From Nymphaea colorata (taxonomy: Eukaryota; Streptophyta; Magnoliopsida; Nymphaeales; Nymphaeaceae): 64,000 nucleotides of DNA. Both the position numbers and the translations under genes were made by a program. Location: contig NC_045145.1 of assembly GCF_008831285.2 (NCBI RefSeq), positions 930,001 to 994,000 on the forward strand. The letters are read 5' to 3'. Below are positions 10,723 through 22,552 of this stretch, piece after piece. The notes under the pieces were generated by a model. The model was not told the DNA's origin and ran no database searches. It saw only the letters and a program-made list of their open reading frames with translations. The stretch's first letter is position 1, and every line of letters begins with the position of its first letter.

Positions 10723-11611
10723 AAGGAGAGAAACAAAAAAAAAAACGGAAGGGTCGAATACAATGAGAGCCCCAATCCAATATTACAGTATGGATGAAGC
10801 GAGCGAGGTTGAATCCGACTTGGAAATGTGAGAAAAAAATACAACAAAAAAAAAACCAAAAATCGTCATATGATGTGTGCACTTGGATATGGTCAACCCA
10901 TTTCTTCGCTTTCCTTTTCCATCTGTTGTGGTCCAGTGGACTCAAAATGTTTCCTTAGTCGGACCAGTGTGGTAAAACCATAGAAAGGTTCTCTGTTTGC
11001 GTTTGATATAGATCAAACTTATGAGTTGTTTATCACATAACAAGGATGGGATCTGGGAAATGACCCTTCCAATCAACGGGGGCCATGTTATTATAGAGAT
11101 GTCTCTAGATAGCGGTTAGTTTTTGGATCTCTCTCAATTGTATCTGGTTTAACAAAGGATTTGGCTTAAATCTACTGTTTTGACAAATAGCAAATTTGAA
11201 AATGATCGTTTATGGGTTGTTTGACAAGGCCGGAATTGCATAATTATGTAAATAAAATTTTCTTTTTTCGAGGAAATGGGAATTGAATCCTCAAACAAAG
11301 ATTTTATGTTTTAAGATTATAGTTTCATTCTTGAATCAAAATTTAGGAATCGTGATTCTATTCTGAGGGGTGGAATTATGATTACTTAAATTTATAATTT
11401 ATTCGTTTTTCTTTAAGCACTTGTCATCATGGTTTTATTTCATCAATTTTAAACTTTTAATTGTGATTTTGTGAAAAACATCATTTTCAAAATTAGACTC
11501 AAAACTCTAGACTATCAAATTAAAAATGAAACTAGAACTAGAGTTTTCATTCTAATTCCAGTTTGAAGTGCCGTCAAACACCCCCTTATGATCACCACTA
11601 TCTTTTAAATG
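10723..11611. other. No gene recognised
   Basis: A-rich then AT-rich sequence with short homopolymer runs (10,735-10,745; 10,835-10,857). Nothing else supported. Confidence 0.4.
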
Positions 11612-12459
11612 CATTGATCTCAAGTTAAAAGGGATGAGATTTGATCTGAGATCTATGAACTTTAAGACGCGAGGCCTACAAACAACATAATCTTTGCATA
11701 GTGCACATACACAAATATATTTATAAAGTTTGTACATTATACTTATATATAATATATATACATATATGCTATATATCTATATATAAATATTTATACGTAC
11801 GTATAATATATATACATATATGCTAATGTATATATGTACAAATGTATATATTATGTACATATATATATGTACATATAGTGTTGTGTAATATGCGTATACA
11901 CATGTATAATATAATATATATAATACGTACAATGCATACATAACATATACATGGTATTATACATTGTACATATTTATATATAGATATTAATACATGTATG
12001 TAATATATATCTACATATCATTGATCTCAAGTTAGAAGGGATGAGATTTGATTTGAGATCTATGAACTGTAAGACGCAAGGCCTACAAACAACATAATCT
12101 TTGCATAGTGCACATACACATAGATATTTATAAAGTTTGTACATTATATATATATATATATATAATATACATACATATATGATATATATCTGTATATAAA
12201 TATTTATACATAGGTATAATATATATACATATATGCTAATGTATACACGTACAAATGTATATATTATGTATATATATATATATGTCTATATATCTGTGTG
12301 TGTGTGTGTGTGTGTACATATAGCATTGCGTAACATGCGTAGACACAAGTGTAATATAATATATATAATATGTATAATGCATACATAACATATATATGGT
12401 AGTAGACATTGTACATATTTATATACAGATATTAATATATGTATGCAATATATATCTAT
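11612..12459 (+). repeat. 407-bp tandem duplication in AT-rich sequence
   Basis: The unit begins CATTGATCTCAAGTTA at 11,612 and again at 12,019. The first ~130 bases (including GACGC.AGGCCTACAAACAAC) are almost unchanged; the remainder is TATA/ATGTAC-rich and aligns with small indels, including a (TG)9 expansion at about 12,296-12,315 only in copy 2. Confidence 0.9.
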
Positions 12460-12956
12460 ATGTTCACACATAATGTACATATGTATGTACACATATAATA
12501 TAAATATGTACATATATATGTTAGATGTATATGTATATATTACATAATTACATATATATGTATATATATATATGCATATATGTTATATGTACATACATTA
12601 TAAGTACATATTTTTATATTATATGAACATGTATACATATATATATGTATGTGCATACATAAATATATGTATAAAATAATATTAATATGCACATATATAT
12701 AGTATGAACATGTACATTCATATGTTTGCATATATGTGTTATATACATACATACACATATGTATTAACGTATATATACAAATGTACATATATATGTATAG
12801 GTACCTATTTGTTGAACTTATACCTATTATACATGTATATATAATGTATATGTGTATACGTACATATATATGTGTGTGTGTACATATGTATATATAACGT
12901 ACACATAATATATACATATAATGTATTACTATACATATAACGTATTATTATACATA

Positions 12957-12991
<35 letters not shown>

Positions 12992-13406
12992 GTACCTGTA
13001 CATATAATATATTTTACTATAACATATTATATGTACATTCGTACAATGTATTACATATATAATATAGACATAACACACATACATTTTATATACATATTGT
13101 ACTACATATTCATAAGTGTATACATATAGTATGTACTCACATGTATGTACATATAATATATACAAATGTATATATGTGTACATATATTCTTATTGTATAA
13201 TATTATACTCATATATATGTGTATATTTACATATGTAAATGTGTACATCTAAAAATACTTAAATCATATATAACATCTATTAGCATTACATATGTACAAA
13301 TTATACATATACATGCATATATGTCTTATATACATATTACATGTATAATATAATATGTATCCATATGTACATGTATATAAGTATCACATATGTATGTAGT
13401 ATACAC
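12460..13406. repeat. AT-rich low-complexity block
   Basis: About 950 bases of ACATATATGTAC-like alternating purine-pyrimidine sequence, with an (AT)n run near 12,960-12,982. Minus-strand open stretches rich in Tyr, Ile, His and Cys are products of this simple sequence, not genes. Confidence 0.85.
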
Positions 13407-13468
13407 AATGTTATAAAAAACGTATCGTAAGGCGTTTCAGTCTGAGGTGGAATCTAATCCCTAATAGT

Positions 13469-14180
13469 GATGATGCCGATTGATTTTCTCAGGTCTTCCA
13501 CTACAACAGCCAATGATCAGCGAACATGTGACTCAAGAATGGTGGAAACGATTGGGAAATATCAAAAGATCGAGTGAGAGAGGGAGTTCCGCAAAGATGA
13601 TCGAGGTCGAGAGATTGCAAGAGAAACAGAAAATACATTATAAAGAGAGAGAGATAGTTGTCCAAACCCTCGAGTGTCTGTTCTGCGGGTTATGTGAAAC
13701 CCTCATTCGAGTGATGGCTTTCCATCACTCTCAACGAGGTGATGATGCCGATCGATCTCCCGGGTCTTTCGCTACAACGTCCAATGATCAGCGACCACAA
13801 GACTCAAGAATGGTGGAAGCGATTGAGAAATATCAAAAGATCAAGCGGGAGAGGGAGTTGCACAAAGATGATGGAGGTCGAGAGATTGCAAAAGAAACAG
13901 AAAATACATTATAAAGAGAGAGCGATAGTTGTCCAAACCCTCGATCGTTTGTTCCGCGGGTTATGTGAAACCCTCATTCGAGTGATGGCTTTCCATCACT
14001 CTCAACGAGGTGATGATGCCAATCGATCTCCCAGGCCTTCCGCTACAGCATCCAATGATCAGCGAACATGGGACTCAAGAATGGTGGAAGCAATTGGGAA
14101 ATATTAACGAGAGAGGGAGTTGGGCAAAGATGATCGAGGTCGAGAGATTGCAAGAGAAACAGAAAATACATTATAAAAAG
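13469..14180 (+). repeat. 271-bp tandem repeat, 2.6 copies, with internal hairpin
   Basis: Units start with GATGATGCC at 13,469, 13,741 and 14,012 (spacing 272 and 271); the third copy stops near 14,180. Each full unit contains a perfect hairpin GAGTGATGG-CTTT-CCATCACTC (13,709-13,730 and 13,980-14,001). The repeats are open over long distances (13,480-13,914; 13,739-14,107) in two frames. One frame has protein-like composition (RMVEAIEKYQKI..ERE), so an exon may have been amplified, but no family is recognised. The third copy abuts the broken subtilase exon. Confidence 0.88.
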
Positions 14181-14487
14181 TTGTTGTCCACCCCATCCCT
14201 GACCACATCGTCTATCCCCTTGAGCGGGTCCACCCCGAAACATCCCTCCTCCAAACACGCCTTATAGATTGCCAGTTGGCTCGTCGACCACCCACCCCTG
14301 GCCGCTCCCAGCACCAGCCCGCAGTACGTCGCGTTGTGCACGATGGTGCTAGCCATCTGCGGTCGACTTGGTGTGGCTTTCGTGCCCCACTATGTCCCTG
14401 GACGAGCTGATCAGCGTACTGGGCCCACTTGACTCGGGGAGTTTTGCCACCTCGAATGAGTTATAATACCAAGCATCGATCACCTTC
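14171..14487 (-). pseudogene. Subtilase exon 5 (His active-site region), truncated
   Basis: Reads KVIDAWYYNSFEVAK on the minus strand, then RDIVGHESHTKSTADG, then, one frame over, STIVHNATYCG, ARGG, LAIYKACLEEGCFG, ILKGIDD-like PLKGIDDVV and RDGVD. This is the plant subtilase (S8) segment around the catalytic His (family RDxxGHGTHTASTAAG); His is kept but GHGTH is GHESH. A stop and a frame change sit between STADG and STIVH. The splice phase from exon 4 works: AACAG + GAAG gives N-R-K-V-I. The exon is cut off after DGVD where the tandem repeat begins. No oxyanion-hole Asn or catalytic Ser exons were found further on, so the gene is 3'-truncated. Confidence 0.85.
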
Positions 14488-14562
14488 CTGAGTCAAAGTT
14501 CGCCCATCAGCTCTATTTCGGCAATAGGTATGTGATTTCAAATTAGAGCATAAATTTCAAAC
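14488..14562 (-). other. Subtilase intron 4
   Basis: 75-base intron with a GTTTGA donor at 14,562-14,557 and a gactcAG acceptor at 14,489-14,488 on the minus strand. It joins ...SNSN-R to R-KVIDAW in frame. Confidence 0.75.
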
Positions 14563-14659
14563 CTGTTGCTGTTGGATGCTTTGTAGTTAGGCCCTTCCAT
14601 GCACGTTCCTTTCCCTCTTAATGGTACATCATTGAAACTCGGTGATTCGGGCCAAATTC
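14563..14659 (-). pseudogene. Subtilase exon 4 (GIWPES region)
   Basis: After a gttAG acceptor the minus strand reads (G)IWPESPSFND, GKGTCMEGPNY and KASNSNR. This matches the subtilase stretch DTGIWPESPSF...W.G.C..G..F....CNRK that follows the catalytic Asp. The DTG itself should be at the end of the preceding exon, which I could not find, so either it is lost or it diverged beyond recognition in the 14.7-15.5 or 26.5-27.1 kb intronic sequence. Confidence 0.82.
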
Positions 14660-15523
14660 CTAACAGATGCCACGAGACAAGGTGAATTGGTTAAGTAATA
14701 CCTGATATTATGTCGAAGTAGACTACTAAAAGAGAATATTATGAGCACTTGGAACACAAACATTTTTAGAACATGTGTTTCAAGAATGGTATGTTTTTGT
14801 TTTAGGAAATATGATCTAATTACTTACTTCTAGCATTTGATTGCTTAATTTAGGAACGATAACCATAACTGGATCATTCTTCTCAAAATAAGAACATAAC
14901 ATGTGGTTTAAGAAACTGTGTTCAAAGAGCACAAAATTTTTCTTACCAAACACCTAATGATATTGGAATTTGAATTGAAATTGAAGTTTGGGTAGCGAAT
15001 GATTGACAAAATATCGATTGACATATGCTTCAAATGTGATTGGAATCGATAAATGTGCACATGGGATCTCATGGTTGTGGCAATAAATAGATAGACATAA
15101 AAGAAATAAGGTGCGGCATGGAGTACCATTAGTAAAAATTAGAAGCTCGACCAGATCCCTGCTTCGTAAAATTTAAAAGGTTTCCCATCCAAATCCCAAA
15201 GCACCAAATTCCCAGATCCCATCTAAAAGCAAGCGTTATTTGAACAACGAAATCCCTTTCTCGAAAAGTTTGTAAGCAAGGTATAAAGTGTCCGAAAAGG
15301 AATGTGGTGGACTGTTTTTTTGCATCTCTCTATTGCATAATAAACCAATATTCTTGTGATGCTCATAAATTATATCCAAACGACTCATAAGGGCAAGGAG
15401 ATCAAGGGGATTTATTTGATTTTGGAGAATGTCAGTTGAATGTAGTGGGGGGCTTTTCGATCTTTTATATCGGCAGATCAAATTTAGATCCATACACAGT
15501 ATAATTTCAAATTTAGAACTTGT
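14660..15523 (-). other. Subtilase intronic sequence, left of the Ty3 insertion
   Basis: Sequence between exon 4 and the element's left target duplication. One open minus-strand stretch (15,236-15,493, 85 codons, containing LLALMSRLDIIYEHHK) has protein-like composition but no family I recognise. Confidence 0.5.
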
Positions 15524-15528
15524 TGCAT
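15524..15528. repeat. Left target-site duplication of the Ty3 element
   Basis: TTGCA directly before the left LTR, repeated at 26,459-26,463. Five bases is usual for Ty3/gypsy. Confidence 0.88.
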
Positions 15529-18431
15529 GGTGGGAACCGAGACCCAGCTAGCGATTTTGATGCCCGAGAATAGATCCCAAGTCGAGAATCAACTCGTGGG
15601 AGCCTAAAGTCCAAACTTAACCAAATTATATTTACAAATTATATCCCCACTAGACAGCAACCCCAGCGTAATAGTACCATGGGTAAAAGATGCAAGTGTG
15701 TTTTCCCGGACCCACGGTTTAAATCCTACTACAACACTAAGGGGATCAAGGCTTGTACAAACGTGAGCGATACAAATTTAACTCTAACAACTCACTCAAC
15801 ATTCATTCACAAACCATTCATACAATCCCTAGAACGGCCAAACCATGCTCTCACCCTTTGGTGGTCTAGCTACCCACAGCCGTGCCCTTGGCAAGGTGCC
15901 CTGGAGGGACTACCGACAGTAGCAATTGGCTAGAGCCTGGTTTAGAAAACAATAATACCCGTAACCCCGTTCTATAGGATGCTGAGAAGTTACCTTGCCG
16001 ATGAGAGATCGACTTAAACAGCAATAGATCAGAGGGAAAACCAGTGACAAAGCCACTCTCGGATATCTCAGCAAGGAGGTGGAATGAAGGCTAGGCCCAC
16101 CTGGCCTAGGACGGCTTGTGGACTGGTGGAAGCTGGCCGACAGAGACGGAGCATCCCGGCAATGGAAGGGGACGGCACTGGGGATGCCTGCTACACCTGA
16201 TGGATGGAGTGCGGTAGCTTCAGGCCTCGGATGGCCAAGAGAGTCAGCAACGTGATGGAAGAGCGCCCGGATGCAGGCAGGGGCTCGGTCAGCCTAGCCG
16301 AGGTCGCCTTGGTGCTTATGACTATGTTCGGTGGAAGGGTGCAGCAATGAAGGCTGCAAGAAGAGGTTATCCGATGAAGTGGAGGTGGTGAACTGAGATG
16401 CACACGACCAATCCTTGGAGAGGGAACGTAACTCGTTAGAGTCCAAGGGGACATGCCGAGCTCCGAACAAGGAGGTGAGCTTGGTATAGGATTAGGTAGG
16501 CTCGGTTTACGTGAAGCGGGTAAGGTCTAGTTGGAAGTGGTTCGGTAGAGGAGTGGGCTTGGTCTAGACGTAAGATGGAGGTTAATTGCTAAGAAGGTCC
16601 ATTATGACTTAGAGATAGGCGCAGGGTTGTGCGAGAGAGGGTGGAGAGTTACACAGGAGAAGATGACACTAATGATTAGGATCAGTTAGGCTAAGGGGTT
16701 TAAGTCAAGAGACATGCGAGGGAAGTGGTTCACTAATGATGGGTGAAGGCTAGTAATGACGAGGAGGAGGAGTTAGCATGAGGTGGAGGTTGATTAAGAC
16801 TTGCGTAAAGTGGAAAGGGTCGGATATGAGAGGTGAAGATGTTTGAGAAGGGTCTCCCTAGCTAAGGAAATTGAATACCTACCTTAACTCCTCATTGATG
16901 GCTGATGATGGTGCGAGTGGAGGTGAACAGCTGAAGAGATACTTGGTGGAGGGATTTGTAACTCTCATCCTTTAGGATGGGGGGCTCAAGAGGAGGCTGC
17001 GACGTGTAACGATTGCAGCCTATGTCCTCTCCTTAACTCGATTTAGTGCCCTCTTGATGGGAATACCCTTGCCAATTAATTCAAACTCTAGTAATGAATC
17101 AAACTGACCTTGGGTAAATCGGGAATCCACTGAAATGATCGTGCTGGACCGAAAACTGATCGGAAAAGTAACAGTGATTGGTTACTCCAGTGATAGCACA
17201 CATATTTCCGACTGGGAGCGAGTTCTTCGCGGTGGCTGGTCGGATTCACCTGAAACTTGGTGGGGATGTTGCTAAGATCTGGGCGATTATGCTGGGGTGA
17301 ACGAGAGAGTGAAATTTGCCCTTGGTTGCTTCAGATTTTGCTTGCAACTTCCGCCCAGGCACTGCTTGGTTTCTGCCAAGCCGAGCGAGCGATCTGGTTG
17401 ATTAAGGGTCGGCTATTGGGGAAAATCCATCTCCTTTCTAGACAGCAATTCTCGAATTGATGCAGAGTGACTTGCTGCTGCCGAGGACAGAATTCTCAGG
17501 TTCATTCACCGTCGAATTCATAGAAATCCCACTGGCCTTCAACCAATGGATTCCGATGAACCTTCAAATTCTCACCTTGACAATCAGTCCGATAGACTAG
17601 GCTGCAATCTACCTTTTTGGCATTTGTTTCTTTGACTTTGACAGAGATTAAGAAGCTTACTAGGGCCGATCTTAACCTGTTATAAGCTCTGCTCAAGGTG
17701 GAAGGAACCAGGAGATGAATTCGGTTCGTCCCTTAATCTCTAGCAGCCGGAGTTGTTGCTTGCTTACTAGTCGACTAGAGCCACGAGTCGATTGCCATCA
17801 AGCCTTCCCGAGATTGTTCTCCAGCCTCTAACTTCTTTCGGGGATGAAGAAGTTGCACCGTGAGAAGATGGTGATTCGGTCTGGGAATTTGTGCGTAGGA
17901 TGAAGATGCTCTAAGAGGATTTTCGGTAACCTCAAAGGTCGTCTCCAAACTTGTTTTGCTTCAACCAGAGCCATGGGTTGGAGCCTTGGGATTCTAGTCA
18001 CCGGTGGTAAGATGATGAGAGGAAGAGAGAGGCAAGAGCCAATTCACACGAAAAACTCAACTTCTAATTCTTGATTGCATACTAAAAAAAGATTTACAAA
18101 AGAGTTTAAGGACTTGATATAAAACCGGTTCTAACACATGAACCAAGACACTTGCTGAAATAAAAGACTCGACTATAAGCAAATGCATGGAAAGGAAATC
18201 GAGACAAGATGTCTCGGAAGTTCAGTGAGTTTGGCTTCTCTCTCGCGGGTTCAGCCATATAACCTGCCTAAGTTCGGCCTTAGGCTTGCCACGCATGCAC
18301 TGGGTCAGGACTAGACTTGGGGTTCGAACTCGCTATAACCGGATCTAGGTCTAGTTCCCGTGCCTGCTCAGCCTTGAAGTATTCAGCCCGCTGCCCGCAC
18401 TCCGCTGATGATGCTCCATCCACACCGCCCG
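15529..18431 (-). repeat. 3' LTR, truncated at its U3 start
   Basis: Matches the right LTR from its outer end TGGTGGGAACC to position 18,431, where similarity stops abruptly and integrase coding sequence begins. The 155 bases corresponding to 26,304-26,458, the polypurine tract and the integrase C-terminus are missing, so one deletion removed the integrase/LTR border. Confidence 0.9.
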
Positions 18432-18985
18432 TGATATTGTAGAACCATTTGGCCCATGATAAATACTTTACCAAAGAGTTGGGCCTTTCTCCTGCAATGG
18501 AACGGAGATATGTTTCTAATGAACAGTTGACCACTTCACTTTCCCCATCGGTCTGAGGATGGTGGGCAGTACTGAATTGGATTGTTGTCCCCATCTGCTT
18601 CATATATTCTCTCCAAAATTCACTCATGAAGATTGAATCTCTATCGTAGACTATTGTCTTAGGCATGCCATGTAGTTTCCCTATGTGATCTTGGTACATA
18701 GTAGCCACCATTTGTCCATGATATTTCTTTGGCAAGGGAATAAAGTGGCTATATTTTAGTTAGCCTGTCGACCACCATGAGAATGGCTTCCCTGTTTTCT
18801 GATCGTGGAAGGGCATCTATAAAATCCATGGTGACATCGGCCCATGGCTTTTTCGGCACTGGTAAGGGATTTAGATGGCCCAAAGGCTTAATTCCCTCAT
18901 ACTTTTCACGTTGGCAAATCTGACACTTTTTAACATAATTCCTCACATCTGCCTTCATTCCGGTCCACCAAAACTGAGCTTTCAC
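18280..18985 (-). pseudogene. Ty3 integrase, C-terminally deleted and fused to the LTR
   Basis: Inserts element cDNA into the genome. The His part of the HHCC finger (YHSTPSAGHEG) is at the end of the preceding open stretch, separated by a stop codon from the Cys pair CQICQREK (near 18,925-18,900). The DDE core has D in DVTMDFIDALP, D in TIVYDRDSIF, and E in PQTDGESEVVN. A one-base insertion near 18,745 separates VDRLTK from LPKKYHG-type sequence. After WAKWFYNIT the normal YHSA.G.TPF..LYG region is absent and the frame continues unbroken into the LTR peptide GASSAE..AEYFKAEQARELDLDP to a stop at 18,280. Inactive. Confidence 0.88.
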
Positions 18986-20645
18986 TCAGTGGTGTGTTTT
19001 GACTACTCCTTCATGGCCTGCTGATGGAGTGGAATGATAGTGTTGTAGTAATTCTTGCTTTGAGGCCAATTTAGGTGGAACCACTATGCGGTTATTTCTC
19101 ATAAGTAAGTAGCCTCTGATGGTATAGTGGGGAATAGACCTTGGATTCTGGGTGACAGAGGTTTTGATGAGCCTTAACCCATCGTCCTCTTGCGGTTCAT
19201 TGGCTATTCTTTCCCATAAATCAGTCCCTATGATGGAGAGCATCAAAAACTGCTCGCCTAATCTAGACAATGAATCAGCCGTTGTGTTATTTGTCCATCT
19301 CTTGTACTCAATTTCAAAATTGTAACCCAGGAGTTTAGCCAACCACCTTTGCTGGGTTGGTGTTGAAACTCGTTGTTTGAGCATATATTTGAGGCTGTTC
19401 TGATTTGTCTTCACAATAAACTTTCGGCCTATCAGATATGGCCGCCATTTCTCTACTGCCAATACAATCGCGAGAAGCTCTTTTTCAAATGTCGATAAGG
19501 GTTTGTCTTGACTGGTGAGAGGGTTTGAAATATATGCTATAGGGTGATTTTCCTGGCTGAGGACAGCCCCTATGCCACTGTCACAAGCATTTGTTTCAAT
19601 GGTGAAAGGTTTGCTAAAATCGGGCAAGGTGAGAACAAGTGCTGTCATGAGTGCCGACTTCAATTTCTCAAATGTCTCTCTTGGTTTGTCTGACCAAGCG
19701 AATGCTCCTTTCTTAGTCATTTGGGTTAATGGGGCAGCTATGAGCCCGTAGCCTTGAATAAATCTTCTATAATAGCTGGTTAACCCAAGAAATCCACAGA
19801 GACTCCTTAAATCTTTTGGCAAAGGCCTGTTGTTCATGGCCTCTAACTTTTCGGGGTCCGCTTTCACCCCTACTGCTGACACTATGTGCCCAAGGTATCC
19901 TATGGAGGGTTGGCCGAAACTGCATTTCAATCTGTTAGCATAAAGATGGTGTTCCTTCAGGATTTGTAAGGCCGTGGCCAAATGGGCAGCATGTTGCTCT
20001 ACTGACTGGTTATATACGAGAATGTCATCAAAGAATACCAAGATTAGGTTTCTAAGATACCGCCTGAAAACATCATTCATGCACCTCTGGAATGTGGTGC
20101 ATTCGTTAAGCCAAAGGGCATCACCAAGAACTCGTAGTGTCCATCATGAGTTTTAAAAGTTGTTTTTGGAATGTCTTCATTGTGCATTCTAATCTGGTGG
20201 TAGACTGGCAGTAGGTCCATTTTGGAAAACACAGAGGCACCGGTTAACTCATCTAAAAGTTCATCGATTACCGGTATTGGGTGCCGGTCCTTCACGGTTG
20301 CCTCATTTAGCGCTCTATAGTAAACGCAGAAGCGCCATGTGTTATCTTTCTTTTTAACTAATAGGATTGGCGTGGAGAAAGGACTGCAGCTAGGGTGTAT
20401 GATACAACCTCTATCATCTCCTTAACCAATCTTTCAATTTCTGCTTTTTGGTGATGACCATAACGATATGGCTGAACATTGACAAGTTTGGCGCCCTGAT
20501 TCATGATGATTCTATGGTCATAAGCTCGACGTGGAGGAAGACCCTTCGGTTCCTCAAAGAGATCTGAAAACTGTTCAAGCACGTGTTGAACCTTGGCTGG
20601 TATATTTTCTTCTTGCTCATCTTTGGCTGGTATGTCTGTGGCCAT
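18986..20645 (-). pseudogene. Ty3 reverse transcriptase and RNase H, broken
   Basis: Copies element RNA into DNA. Visible in order: [11 protein letters not shown] (20.55 kb), a frame break, [17 protein letters not shown] and [14 protein letters not shown] (20.28-20.19 kb), MPFGLTNAP (20.11 kb), a one-base deletion, the catalytic FFDD motif at 20,024-20,035, connection motifs FLGLTSYYRRFI and FAWSDK, then RNase H. In RNase H, the first acid is Asn (ETNACDSG, codon 19,591-19,589) and TDQNSLKYL is TNQNSLKYM, while FEKELLAIV keeps Glu. Two Asp-to-Asn changes would abolish RNase H activity. The stretch 20,080-18,986 is open for 364 codons. Confidence 0.9.
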
Positions 20646-20725
20646 AGTAACAACACAAAACGCTGGTTGTTGGGCGACTAGTGCCTTAAGTGCTGCCTTT
20701 GGTTCAACGTTGGTGTTTACTGCCT

Positions 20726-21313
20726 TTAGGATGACATTTTGTCACCTCCCTGCTTAGCAAAAGACATATTCATGTCTTTGAAATTCCAAGAGATGTCCCC
20801 TAGAGTCCCTAGCCATTGTACCCCCAATACCACATCGACACCACCGATGGGGAGTACTAAAATATCAACAACGAATGGTACCTTTCGCATGCATAGCTGG
20901 ACACCTTTACACTTTTGTGTGCATACGAGTTTGGACCCATCTCCTACCATGACTGAGATTGGCAGTTGTTCTTCTAGTGGGCACCCAACTGCTTGAGCTG
21001 CCTCTTCCCTAACAAAATTGTGTGTAGCACCCGAGTCTAGGTGTACTACTACTTTATGCTTTCCAATCTTACCAACAACTTTCATGGCATTCAGTCTTTT
21101 TGGGTCTGTCAAGGCATGACATGTCCCCTCAATAGTCTCAGATGCACTTGTATCAGTCTTGGCCTCATTCGGACTAGGTGGATCTGTGTCTTGGCTAGGC
21201 TCTTCTTCTTCTTCATCACTTTCATCAATGACTTCAAAAACTTGAAGATTTTTGCACTTGTGAGTACGACTCCATGGTTCCTTACAGTTGAAGCATTGAT
21301 TGTTTTTTATCAT
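20726..21313 (-). pseudogene. Ty3 Gag zinc knuckle and aspartic protease
   Basis: 195-codon open stretch. The N-terminal zinc knuckle [15 protein letters not shown] (21,295-21,254) has Cys-x2-Cys-x7-His-x-Cys spacing typical of plant Ty3 Gag. An acidic linker (DESDEEEEE) follows. The retropepsin active site is [11 protein letters not shown] (DSG at 21,037-21,029), with the downstream [18 protein letters not shown] region. Protease would mature the Gag-Pol polyprotein. The stop at 20,726 precedes the RT frame, so Gag-PR and RT are not continuous here. Confidence 0.88.
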
Positions 21314-22552
21314 TTGTTCCCTTCTCTTGCCTAGTTATGTAAGTGGTAGGCACTCGGTCTCTGTAGAGGGGTTTTTGATCTTATCTTTTGTAGGGCATAA
21401 GCTTTCTTGGGGGTAGCCCTTTGTATTTGTTTGGCTCGTTGCCTTTGTAAGGTTTCCTTAGAGCATTCTTGTGTCTATTTCTCTCTTCCACTGCTTGAGC
21501 TTCGGTGAAACATTCTACCAAATCAGTGTATTTCCTTCGTTGTACATCTATCTTGACCTCCTCTTTGAGGCCACCAATGTAGGCACCCATTAGTGACTTG
21601 GTGGTCCAATCAACCATAGATGAAAGACTTTCAGATTTGCTTTGGTACTCTTGAACTGAGGACATTTGTACCAAATCTTTGAGCTCTATGTCAAATTCTG
21701 TGTATGCTGAATCTCAGAATCATGTTTGTAAACCCTCACTAAATTCTTCCAAGTGATATTTGGTTGATGGCATTTGAACCATCAATACCATTACATAGCT
21801 TCTACGTCAAAGTTGAGGATTGCGGTTGTAACCCATTCGTTTTCAGGCACACTATGACAATCAAAACATTCTTCTACCTTGAAGAGCCAATCCTTGGCAT
21901 CTACCCCTGTAAAATGTGGAAAATCAATCTAAAAGGCTGGGGTTCTTCTTCATGGCTGAGTTTGGTTGCGTCTGCCTCTAAAGGGTTCTCCATCAACAAA
22001 CACAATATCCTCATCTTCCTGACTTTCATCCTTGCCCTGTTTCTTACTAAATTGCTGGTTTTAGGGCACTTGTTGCTGGCTGCTAGAGCCGAACCTAAAG
22101 TGGAACTCAGGCCCTTGTTGGTGTCCCTTGCTTCCTTGACCTTCGGGTTGGGTGGTGACATTATGTCTGAAATGCTCAAATTGGTTAAAACTGCTGGAAA
22201 AAGGTGGGACAAACTAGTTGTTCATTGGGGCCTTGCCTTTGTCTTGATTCGGAGGGGGGCCTTGTGTGGTTCGGTCAAATTGTTCCATTCTTTTCATCAT
22301 CTGCTTCATCAGGTCAATCGAGGAGTTCATCATCTGCTTCATCAGGTCCCATTCATCAAGTTTACTAAGGGACTTCTTGTACTCATGTAGTTCATGACGT
22401 AGTTGGTTCATGTTGGACTAAAGGGAATTCACTCGGCCTTGGTGTAAGGTTTCCATATCGAGTAAGTTGGATTCAACTTGTTCTTCTCGGCTGGAAGTCT
22501 CAACTTCTTGCTCGGGAGAATCATGGACAGTGGGTTTGGCTTTCTTGCCCAT
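21314..22552 (-). pseudogene. Ty3 gag
   Basis: Starts at the ATG at 22,552-22,550 (MGKKAKPTVHD) and forms the particle shell protein. A TAG interrupts the frame just before MNQLRHELHEYKKSL (22,411). Capsid signatures follow in shifting frames: DFPHFTGVDAKDWLFKVEECF, ECF..HSVPE, and W..A...F..EA..WYWW (21.93-21.75 kb), then SVQEYQSKSESLSS and TKSLMGAYIGGLKEEVK (21.67-21.54 kb), the usual Retrotrans_gag ending before the zinc knuckle. At least one nonsense and two frameshifts are visible. Confidence 0.82.

Noticed and set aside
12286-13183. Minus-strand open frames of 75-125 codons rich in Tyr/Ile/His
   Set aside because: They lie wholly in TATA/ATGTAC simple sequence; the amino-acid pattern is a direct product of the repeat.
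21764-22390. 208-codon plus-strand frame opposite gag
   Set aside because: It is the antisense shadow of recognisable Gag capsid sequence on the minus strand.
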